From the NCBI RefSeq assembly GCF_011759605.1, contig NZ_JAAOYX010000002.1:496001-560000 (forward strand): a stretch of DNA of 64,000 nt, read 5' to 3'. This DNA comes from Luteibacter sp. SG786. Lineage in GTDB: Bacteria; Pseudomonadota; Gammaproteobacteria; Xanthomonadales; Rhodanobacteraceae. The notes beneath the pieces were generated by a model, which was not told where the DNA came from, did no database searches, and was given only the letters and a program-made list of their open reading frames with translations. Every line of letters starts with the position of its first letter. Within the stretch, counting starts at the first letter, position 1. Positions 57,350 to 64,000 of this stretch are shown here, piece after piece. Made by a program: the position numbers and the translations under genes.

Positions 57350-58897
57350 TCAGTGGCCGGCGGTACCGCCGGATGCGAACGGCGGCTTCGCGAACCACAC
57401 CGCGAACATCGCCAGGCCGAACATCAGCCCGAAGAGCCAGAACACGTCGTTCACCGCCAGGGTGGCGGCCTGCATGTCCACAATGCGGTTGAGCGCGGCA
57501 TTCGCCGTGGGTCCCTGCGCGCCGAGTGCCTGGAAGCGCTCCAGGTACTCGCCGGTGGCCCGGCTTCCGTCGCTCACATGTTCGGCCAGCACCGCGTGGT
57601 GATACGTGGTGCGGTGCGAGTACATGGTGGTGCTCACGGCGGTCGCGATACTGCCCGCCAGGGTGCGGAAGAAATTCGACAACCCCGACGCACTGGCTAC
57701 CTGCTCGTCCGGCAGTCCGGACAGGATAATCTGGTTCACCGGCACGAAGAACAGCGCCACGCCCGCACCCATGCACATGCGGGGTAGCGCCAATTCGCTG
57801 TACGGCGCATTGGTGCTCAGGGTCGACATGTAGAACGACGCGCCGGCGAAGATCGCGAACCCCACCGTATTCAGCAGGCGAAGATCGAACTTATTCTGGA
57901 ACGCGCCGACCAGCGGCGACATCACGATGGCCAGCAACCCGATCGGCGCGACCACGAAACCCGCCCAGGTGGCCGTATAACCGAGCACCTCCTGCACCCA
58001 CATCGGCATGACGACCGTGCCGCCGAAGAAAGCGAACATGCCGAGCGACAGGCAGATCACGCCGACAAGGAAGTTGCGCTTCCCCAGCAGCCGAAGGTCG
58101 ACGACCGGGCTCTTGTGCATCAGCTCCCACGCCACGAGGAAGGTGAGGCACACCAGCGAGACGATGGCCAGCACGGTGATGGTGCGCGAGGTGAACCAGT
58201 CGTCGTCGTTACCGTTGTCGAGCATGAATTGCAGGCACCCGACACCCACTGCGAGCAGGAACAGGCCGATGGCGTCGATCGGCAACTTCGCGGTCTTCGA
58301 TTCACGGTCGCGCAGCAGCGCATAAGTTATGACGATGGCGAAGATGCCCACCGGAATGTTGATGAAGAAGATCCACGACCAATGATAGTTGTCGGTGATC
58401 CAACCGCCGAGGATCGGACCGAATACCGGCGCCACTACGACGGTCATGGCCCATAGCGCCAGCGCGATGGGTCGCTTCGCCACGGGGTAGTTATTGAGCA
58501 GCAGCGTCTGCGACAACGGCACCATCGGCCCCGACACGGCGCCCTGGCAAAGGCGGAACACGATGAGCATCGTCATGCTCTGCGACAGCCCGCACAGCGC
58601 GGAGAACACGACGAACAGCATCACCGAGATGGAGAAGGTGCGCACCTCGCCGAAGCGTTTGGCAATCCATCCCGTCAGCGGCTGCATCACGGCGCTCGCC
58701 ATGGAATAGGCACTGATGGCCATGGTGCCTTCGTTGCTGCTGACGCCCAGGTTGCCCGCGATGGTGCGCACCGATACGTTCACGATGGAGATGTCGAGCA
58801 CCTCCATGAAGGTGGCCAGCGCCACGCCCGCCGTCAGCAGGGCGAGCGCACCGCCGGTCAGCGGCTTCCGGCCATTGTCCTGCCGCGGCTTCGCCAT
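57350..58897 (-). CDS. emrB: DHA2-type MFS drug exporter (EmrB)
   Basis: A 515-residue, 14-helix multidrug:H+ antiporter of the EmrB/QacA family. TFMEVLDISIVNVSVRTIAG is the classic DHA2 helix-1 motif, RLCQGAVSGPMVPLSQTLLL the helix-4/5 region, and WSWIFFINIPVGIFAIVITY helix 6. Last gene of the second tripartite pump: outer-membrane channel, adaptor, exporter in that order. It begins 3 bp past the emrA stop and ends at a REP element. Confidence 0.95.
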   Translation of the reverse strand: MAKPRQDNGRKPLTGGALALLTAGVALATFMEVLDISIVNVSVRTIAGNLGVSSNEGTMAISAYSMASAVMQPLTGWIAKRFGEVRTFSISVMLFVVFSALCGLSQSMTMLIVFRLCQGAVSGPMVPLSQTLLLNNYPVAKRPIALALWAMTVVVAPVFGPILGGWITDNYHWSWIFFINIPVGIFAIVITYALLRDRESKTAKLPIDAIGLFLLAVGVGCLQFMLDNGNDDDWFTSRTITVLAIVSLVCLTFLVAWELMHKSPVVDLRLLGKRNFLVGVICLSLGMFAFFGGTVVMPMWVQEVLGYTATWAGFVVAPIGLLAIVMSPLVGAFQNKFDLRLLNTVGFAIFAGASFYMSTLSTNAPYSELALPRMCMGAGVALFFVPVNQIILSGLPDEQVASASGLSNFFRTLAGSIATAVSTTMYSHRTTYHHAVLAEHVSDGSRATGEYLERFQALGAQGPTANAALNRIVDMQAATLAVNDVFWLFGLMFGLAMFAVWFAKPPFASGGTAGH

Positions 58898-58900
58898 CGC

Positions 58901-60319
58901 TCAGTGGCCGGGCCGGGCCGGAACCGGTTTCGGCGTGGTGGTGACGGTGTTCGCGCGGATGATCTCCTCGGCGCGTTCATCCGCGCGATCCATTTCCTGC
59001 GCGTAGACATCGGTGCTGGCCAGCGGCTTGTTTCGCGGCGTTTCGGCGAGCACGCGTCCGTCGCGATCGTGCGTATCCACGTTGACGTCGGCAGACAGTC
59101 CCAGGCGCAACGGGTGCTTCTCGAGTTCGTTCGCATCGATGGCGATGCGCACGGGCAGGCGCTGCACCACCTTGATCCAGTTACCCGTGGCGTTTTCCGC
59201 CGGAAGCAGCGAGAACGCGCTGCCCGTGCCGGCGTTCAGTCCCACCACCTTGCCGTGGTATTCGACATCCGAGTACATGTCCGTCGTGACCTTCACCGGC
59301 TGGCCGATGCGGATGTTCTCCAACTGAGTTTCCTTGAAGTTCGCGTCGACCCAGACGTCCGAGAGAGGCACCACGGTCAGGAGGTCCTGTCCGGGCTGGA
59401 TGCGCTGGCCGACCTGCACCTGGCGCCGAGCCGCATAGCCTTCGATGGGCGATACGATGGCGTTGCGGCCGTTGTTCACCCAGGCATTGCGGAACTGCGC
59501 GCGCGCCTGGATCACGGCTGGGAAATCTTCCACCGTGGTGCCGTCCACCTGTGCGTGCGCCGCTGCGGCTTCGCGCTCGGCCGCCTGCAACGCCGCGAGC
59601 GCCTGTTGCATCTGCCGCTTCCCGGTATCGACTTCCTCGGCCGACACGGCACGGCGTGCGAGCAGCGGGTGGCGGCGGTTGTATTCGTCGCGCGCCTGTT
59701 CGTACTGCGCACGGCGCTGCGGGACGGCGGCGTCGGCCTGGTTGGCCTGCTGCATGCGTGCCTGTGCTTCGCGCACCGCCTGCGCGAGCTGGCCTTCCGC
59801 GTTCATGAGGCTCACGCGCGCATCGACCGGGTCCAGCTTGATCAGTACCTGCCCCCGGTGCACACGCTCGGTTTCCTCCACGGCTACCTCGATCACGGTG
59901 CCCGCGATGCGCGAGGAGATGGTGACCATGTCGCCCTTCACGTAGGCGTCGTCGGTGGTTTCGCGCTGCGAGAAGACGAAGATGTAGAGCAGCAGCCAGG
60001 CAAGGCCGGCCAGCAGGAAGACGGCGGCGATCACCGACAGGATGATGACCTTGCGGCGCTTCGCTTTCGGGTCTTCCTTCTTGTCCTTGTCGTTCTTGTC
60101 CTTGTCTTCCTTCTTCTCCCCGTCTTTTTTCTCGCCCTCGTCGTCGCTGTCTTCAGACCGATCCTTGCGGTCCTCCTCGTCGTCGTCCTCACGATCGGCG
60201 TCGCGCTCTCCGCGCGGCGAGTCGTCCCCGTACTTGTGCAGGTACTTGTAGCGGTATTTGTACGGCAGCGGCGCGCCGCTCTCGTCGGTGTCGCGTGGGT
60301 CGTCGTTTTCGGGGGTCAT
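58901..60319 (-). CDS. emrA: EmrA membrane fusion protein with long charged N-terminus
   Basis: A 472-residue HlyD-type adaptor. The core (about 95-470) is ordinary EmrA: membrane helix VIILSVIAAVFLLAGLAWLL, TTDDAYVKGDMVTISSRIAG, the helical hairpin, IVSPIEGYAARRQVQVGQRI, VWVDANFKETQLENIRIGQP, and GTGSAFSLLPAENATGNW. Ahead of the helix is an unusual 88-residue cytosolic extension with a Tyr/Lys-rich patch (PYKYRYKYLHKYGDD) and a long Asp/Glu/Lys tract. ATGA overlap with the upstream outer-membrane channel gene; translation of emrB follows within 3 bp. Confidence 0.93.
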   Translation of the reverse strand: MTPENDDPRDTDESGAPLPYKYRYKYLHKYGDDSPRGERDADREDDDEEDRKDRSEDSDDEGEKKDGEKKEDKDKNDKDKKEDPKAKRRKVIILSVIAAVFLLAGLAWLLLYIFVFSQRETTDDAYVKGDMVTISSRIAGTVIEVAVEETERVHRGQVLIKLDPVDARVSLMNAEGQLAQAVREAQARMQQANQADAAVPQRRAQYEQARDEYNRRHPLLARRAVSAEEVDTGKRQMQQALAALQAAEREAAAAHAQVDGTTVEDFPAVIQARAQFRNAWVNNGRNAIVSPIEGYAARRQVQVGQRIQPGQDLLTVVPLSDVWVDANFKETQLENIRIGQPVKVTTDMYSDVEYHGKVVGLNAGTGSAFSLLPAENATGNWIKVVQRLPVRIAIDANELEKHPLRLGLSADVNVDTHDRDGRVLAETPRNKPLASTDVYAQEMDRADERAEEIIRANTVTTTPKPVPARPGH

Positions 60320-61830
60320 CGGGTGGAATCCTCGCCGCCGCGGGCGGCCGGAAGCTCGGGCAGGTCGTCGGCGCGGTAGCCGCCGCCCAGCGCGTGGATG
60401 AGGGAAAGGTTGGCGGAGAGCATCTGGCTGGTCAGTTGCAGGCGCGCATCGCGCTGCTGGTCCAGCTGCATGTCGGCATCGAGCCAGGTGCGGTCGTCGA
60501 TGAGACCCTTCGCGCGACGGTCGGCAGCCTTGCCTTTCTGCGCCGCGCTGGCCTCGTACTGGCGGTCCACCTGCACGCGCTGCTCGTCCAGCGCGGTAAG
60601 CGTCGCGACGCCTTGCGCTACCTGTCCCGCCGCCTGCACGACGGCGCCGTCGTATTGCGCCACGGCGAGGTCTAGCTGGGCTTGCGCGCTCTCGTACTGC
60701 GCACGCAGGCGCCCACCACTGAAGATCGGAAGCTGCACGGCGGCACCGATATTGCCGATGGTGAGGTCCGTGCGCGTACCCGAGCCGAGATCCGGATACG
60801 TGCGCAGGAAGGCGCCCAGCGCGGTGAGGCTCACATTGGGGTAATACGCCTTGCGTGCCTGGTCGATGTTCTTCGACGAGGCCTCGATCTGCCAGCGAGC
60901 CGCGGCGATGTCAGGGCGGCGTGCCAGCAATTCCAGGCGTGCGTCGGGCGGCAGGCTCGTGTCCGGCACGGGTAGCGGCGAAGGCGACAGCGTGCCGAGT
61001 TCCTTCGGCGACACACCGGCCAGCGCCGCGAGCTGGACGAGGTCCAGGCTGGCCGCGCCTTCCAGTTGGGCCACGGCTCGTCGCATCCCCGCCAATCGTC
61101 CATCGGCCTGGTCGAGGGCCGTGGGGTCGTCCAGTCCGTGCTTCACCCGCAGCGCCACGAGTTCCCGATAGTCGGCGGCGGATGCCGCGGCGTGCCGCGC
61201 CACGTCGAGCCGCGCCTGCTGCGCCTGCCAGTCGAAGTACGTGTTGGCCACGTTGTATTGCAGGGAGGTGGCGGCTGCGGCGCGTTCCGCTTCCGCGGCC
61301 CGTGCCTGCCCCACGGCGGCCGCCACAGCGTCCTTTTGCCTGCCCCAGAGGTCGAGATCCCAGGTGGCGAGGGCGCCGGCCGCGCCGCTGTTGCTCCAGC
61401 TGTGCCCGGGATTCAACTGGAATCCCTGCGCGTTGCCCGGTGCGCCCGGCACTTCGCCGCGCACATCCACATCGCTGTAGCCGTGGCCGCCGTTCAACAG
61501 GCCGCGCACCTGCGGATTCAGTTCCGCGCGGGCGCTGTCGACCGCCCGGTGCGCGGCGCGGTAACGCGCTTCGGCCTGTTCCATGTCGGGCGAGCCACGC
61601 ATGGCCAGCGCCACCACGCGATCGAGTTGCGGGTCGCGATAGCTCCGCCACCATTCGGGCGATGGCCAGCCAGCCTTGCCGACCGAAATGCCCGCGAGTG
61701 GTACCTCCTCGCGCGGCGCAAACGCGGGCGGCCGCACCGGCGGCGCGCAGGCGCCGAGCAGGAGCGCGACAGCGAAAACGACAGCATGCGAACCGCGCAG
61801 GCGGCCCGGTGGGGAAGGCTCTGGCACCAT
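60316..61830 (-). CDS. Outer membrane efflux lipoprotein (NodT family)
   Basis: A 504-residue TolC-type channel: lipobox in FAVALLLGACAPPVRPPAFA, then two OEP domains with LWGRQKDAVAAAVGQARAAE and ELLARRPDIAAARWQIEASS, and FSGGRLRAQYESAQAQLD. First gene of the second Emr-type pump. Start ATG 61830 was chosen because the lipoprotein signal begins there; the open frame continues to 61950 without a ribosome site. It is divergent from uppP with a 167-bp gap. Confidence 0.92.
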   Translation of the reverse strand: MVPEPSPPGRLRGSHAVVFAVALLLGACAPPVRPPAFAPREEVPLAGISVGKAGWPSPEWWRSYRDPQLDRVVALAMRGSPDMEQAEARYRAAHRAVDSARAELNPQVRGLLNGGHGYSDVDVRGEVPGAPGNAQGFQLNPGHSWSNSGAAGALATWDLDLWGRQKDAVAAAVGQARAAEAERAAAATSLQYNVANTYFDWQAQQARLDVARHAAASAADYRELVALRVKHGLDDPTALDQADGRLAGMRRAVAQLEGAASLDLVQLAALAGVSPKELGTLSPSPLPVPDTSLPPDARLELLARRPDIAAARWQIEASSKNIDQARKAYYPNVSLTALGAFLRTYPDLGSGTRTDLTIGNIGAAVQLPIFSGGRLRAQYESAQAQLDLAVAQYDGAVVQAAGQVAQGVATLTALDEQRVQVDRQYEASAAQKGKAADRRAKGLIDDRTWLDADMQLDQQRDARLQLTSQMLSANLSLIHALGGGYRADDLPELPAARGGEDSTR

Positions 61831-61997
61831 GGCAAGTCCGTTCGAGAATTCTTGCGGTCGGCCGGATATCGCGTCCGTTCGCCGCGTCCGGGCGAACATA
61901 TCAGCGCACTGCGTGGGCAATGCGTGACGGGGCGAGGGTGTCACGGGCAAGGGCAGGCCCTAAGCTATGGAGGCGTCCCCACAGGAATCCCCACCAC

Positions 61998-62792
61998 GTG
62001 AACGACCTGCTCAGCGCCATCCTCCTCGGTATTGTCGAGGGGATCACCGAGTTCCTGCCGATCTCCAGCACGGGCCACCTGCTCATCGCCGAACGCTGGC
62101 TCGGCGCCCGCTCCGACCTCTTCAACGTCGCCATCCAGGCAGGAGCGATCCTCGCCGTCACCTTCATCTACTGGCGCACGCTGTGGAGCATGTTGCAGAA
62201 CTGGCGCCGCCCCGAAACCCGCGACTACGTGATGAAACTGGCCGTGGCCTTCCTCATCACCGCCGCGCTCGGCCTCGTGGTGTCCAAGCTGGGCTTCAAG
62301 CTTCCGGAGACCGTCACGCCCATCGCCTGGGCGCTCGTCGTCGGCGGCGTGTGGATGCTGCTTGCCGAGAGGTTCGCCGCGAACCGGCCGGACCATACGG
62401 CCGTTACCTGGAAGGTGGCGATTCTGGTCGGCCTTGCGCAGATCGTGGCGGGCGTGTTTCCCGGCACCTCGCGCTCCGCGGCCACCATCTTCATCGCGAT
62501 GCTTGCCGGAACGAACAACCGCGCCGCGGCGACGGAGTTCGCTTTCCTCGTCGGCATTCCCACGATGTACGCCGCCTCGGGATACGAGCTGCTGAAGACG
62601 GTACACGACGGCGGCGCGGCAGGGGAGGACTGGACCGGCCTGGCCGTGGCGTTCGTCGTCTCCACGATCGTCGCGTTCGCGGCCGTGAAATGGCTGCTCG
62701 GCTACATCCGTTCGCATCGTTTCACTGCCTTCGCGATCTATCGCATCGCGCTCGGCATCGCGCTTCTGCTGTTCCTGCCCGCGGGCGGCTGA
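61998..62792 (+). CDS. uppP: Undecaprenyl-diphosphatase
   Basis: A 264-residue inner-membrane enzyme that dephosphorylates undecaprenyl diphosphate for lipid-carrier recycling in cell-wall synthesis; also called BacA. The first signature EGITEFLPISSTGHLLIA (catalytic Glu and Ser/His) and the second PGTSRSAATIFIAM (Arg) are present, with about eight helices. Start is GTG 61998 (VNDLLSAILLGIV), 7-10 nt after AGGAATCC; the first helix would be truncated with any later start. The next gene starts 4 bp after the stop. Confidence 0.95.
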   Translation: MNDLLSAILLGIVEGITEFLPISSTGHLLIAERWLGARSDLFNVAIQAGAILAVTFIYWRTLWSMLQNWRRPETRDYVMKLAVAFLITAALGLVVSKLGFKLPETVTPIAWALVVGGVWMLLAERFAANRPDHTAVTWKVAILVGLAQIVAGVFPGTSRSAATIFIAMLAGTNNRAAATEFAFLVGIPTMYAASGYELLKTVHDGGAAGEDWTGLAVAFVVSTIVAFAAVKWLLGYIRSHRFTAFAIYRIALGIALLLFLPAGG

Positions 62793-62796
62793 CGCG

Positions 62797-64000
62797 GTGC
62801 CCGAGGCCACCCGCTACCGCCTGCTCGATCTCACGATCGACCTCGCGCGCCAGCGGGTCGAACGCGATGGCGTGCCGCTGGACGTGGCGGGACTCAGCTT
62901 CAGGCTGCTCGCGTGCCTGGTCGAGCGCGGCGACCGCGTCGTCGGTTTCGACGAGCTGATGGCGGAGGTCTGGGCACCGGCGGTGGTGAATGAGGAAACG
63001 GTGACCCAGCGCGTGCGCCTGCTCCGCCAGGCACTGGGCGACGACGCTCGCCAGCCGCGCTACGTGCGCACCGTGCGCAGCCGCGGCTACCAGTTGGGCG
63101 CGCCGCCCGTGCCGATGCCCGCCGAGGACACCCCTCGGCGCCGTACGCTCTGGCCCGCCTTCGCCGCGGTGGGTGTGCTTGCCGCCGCGGCCGTGGGTGT
63201 GGGCTTCCTCGCGCGCGAACAGAAACCGGCCACCAGTGCGCAACACGAGATCCTCGAGCGCGCGCGCTGGTACGGCGCGATGGGCCAGCGCGACAACAAC
63301 GAACGGGCCCTCGCGCTCTACGACCGCGCCTTGCGCGAAGCACCCGATGACGTCGACGCACTCGCCGGCGCCAGCCGTACGCGCGCGGCACGCACCTGTC
63401 TCTACAACGCCGGGCCGGACGAAGCCCGCGAGGCACTGCGGTTGGCCACGCGTGCCGTTTCCGTCCGCACGGACCATGCCGGCGCATGGTCCGCACTTGG
63501 ATACGCACGGGATTGCCTCGGCGATATTCCTGGCGCCATCTCGGCCTATGAGCGCGCCGTGCGGCTCGATCCCGCCGACGATGCCGCCCGCTCGTCGGCT
63601 GCGTACCTCTACCAGGAGCAGGGCCGTCTGGCCGATGCGCTGCACGCCAACATGGACATGCGCGGCGACCCGTCCAGGGTCCGCTTCCGCGACGTGCAGG
63701 TGGCGCGCGAATACGAATTGCTGGGATTCGCCGCGGCAGCGGAGGCCCGTTACCGGCACGTGTTCGAACTGTCGCCCGACAACGTCTTCGCGAACATCGC
63801 CTGGCCTGCCTTCCTATTCGCGCAGAAGCGTTTCGACGAAGCGGGCGTGGCACTCGCCGCAGCGCAACGACGCGGCACGGCACGCGCGGAGCTGGCCCAG
63901 ATGGAGGGCGAGCTGGCGTTGCGCCAAGGCGACTCCGTCGCGGCGGCGAAGGCGTTCGCGGAAGCCAAGGCGCTGCGCCCGTCGGCCACCCTGCCCACCA
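62797..64000 (+). CDS. CadC/ToxR-like membrane regulator with TPRs (3' end outside window)
   Basis: A partial gene of at least 401 codons, translated from GTG 62797. Residues 1-100 are an OmpR/PhoB-type winged helix (PLDVAGLSFRLLACLVERGD, VVNEETVTQRVRLLRQALGD, YVRTVRSRGYQLG), followed by a short linker, a membrane helix (LWPAFAAVGVLAAAAVGVGF, about 113-135) and a periplasmic array of tetratricopeptide-like repeats (AISAYERAVRLDPADDAARS). Signal transduction would be direct from periplasm to DNA, as in CadC. It starts 4 bp after uppP and may be co-transcribed with it. Confidence 0.85.
   Translation, partial: MPEATRYRLLDLTIDLARQRVERDGVPLDVAGLSFRLLACLVERGDRVVGFDELMAEVWAPAVVNEETVTQRVRLLRQALGDDARQPRYVRTVRSRGYQLGAPPVPMPAEDTPRRRTLWPAFAAVGVLAAAAVGVGFLAREQKPATSAQHEILERARWYGAMGQRDNNERALALYDRALREAPDDVDALAGASRTRAARTCLYNAGPDEAREALRLATRAVSVRTDHAGAWSALGYARDCLGDIPGAISAYERAVRLDPADDAARSSAAYLYQEQGRLADALHANMDMRGDPSRVRFRDVQVAREYELLGFAAAAEARYRHVFELSPDNVFANIAWPAFLFAQKRFDEAGVALAAAQRRGTARAELAQMEGELALRQGDSVAAAKAFAEAKALRPSATLPT

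Noticed and set aside
1-64000. CRISPR arrays, tRNA, rRNA and insertion sequences
   Set aside because: No regular short direct repeats with spacers, no cloverleaf-type sequence and no transposase-like protein found on either strand.

Overview
The window is GC-rich and densely coded, with many ATGA/GTGA start-stop overlaps. Protein content (Emr-type pumps, Mod system, YfhM/PbpC, GlnA, UppP, ECF42 sigma factor) points to a gammaproteobacterium of the Xanthomonadales, most likely Rhodanobacteraceae (Luteibacter/Dyella-like). The genus is inferred from the general look of the proteins, not from a marker gene. No rRNA, tRNA, insertion sequence or CRISPR array was seen.

Layout. 1-3211 (minus): start of a trb conjugation operon, trbB-trbC-trbD-trbE, running off the left edge. 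3313-7293 (minus): three-gene chaperone-usher fimbrial operon (pilin, chaperone, usher) without a tip adhesin. 7565-12040 (minus): sugar/H+ symporter, VOC protein and penicillin-binding protein 1C; 12102-18095 (minus): the giant alpha-2-macroglobulin partner of PBP1C. 18520-22302 (plus): orphan HWE histidine kinase, then an ECF42 module of two DGPF/YCII proteins, one VOC protein and the sigma factor. 22374-22945: RHH/ParE-type toxin-antitoxin pair. 22972-25612 (minus): DUF1851 protein, lipoprotein serine hydrolase and MprF-like membrane protein. 25692-28684: modE diverging from modABC, with a clear ModE box before modA. 28833-32838 (plus): Emr-type tripartite pump. 32924-35672 (plus): DUF2946 protein and TonB-dependent receptor.

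35667-44626 (minus) is the most interesting block: a class III lanthipeptide system. A 44-residue precursor gene too short for routine ORF calling (38411-38545) has an ILELQ leader motif and a Ser-x2-Ser-x3-Cys core. It sits 68 bp upstream of a LanKC-type synthetase. Two 16-bp palindromes spaced exactly 20 bp apart lie 155-190 bp upstream of the precursor. They immediately follow the end of an NtrB-like kinase gene, which is preceded by an NtrC-like regulator that has lost the GAFTGA loop, an FtsX-type ABC permease, and an ABC ATPase gene carrying a 1-nt frameshift.

44962-50626 (plus): GH3 glycosidase behind a LacI-type operator, then two tandem secreted alpha/beta hydrolases. 50636-53424 (minus): phosphate-type porin and glnA, the latter with a sigma-54 promoter and an NtrC site. 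53685-57217 (plus): GH43 protein coupled to a Tat-type phosphoesterase. 57350-61830 (minus): second Emr-type tripartite pump. 61998-64000 (plus): uppP and the start of a CadC-like regulator with TPRs.

REP-like inverted repeats built from GTGGGAGC or GTAGGAGC arms occur at four places between genes.
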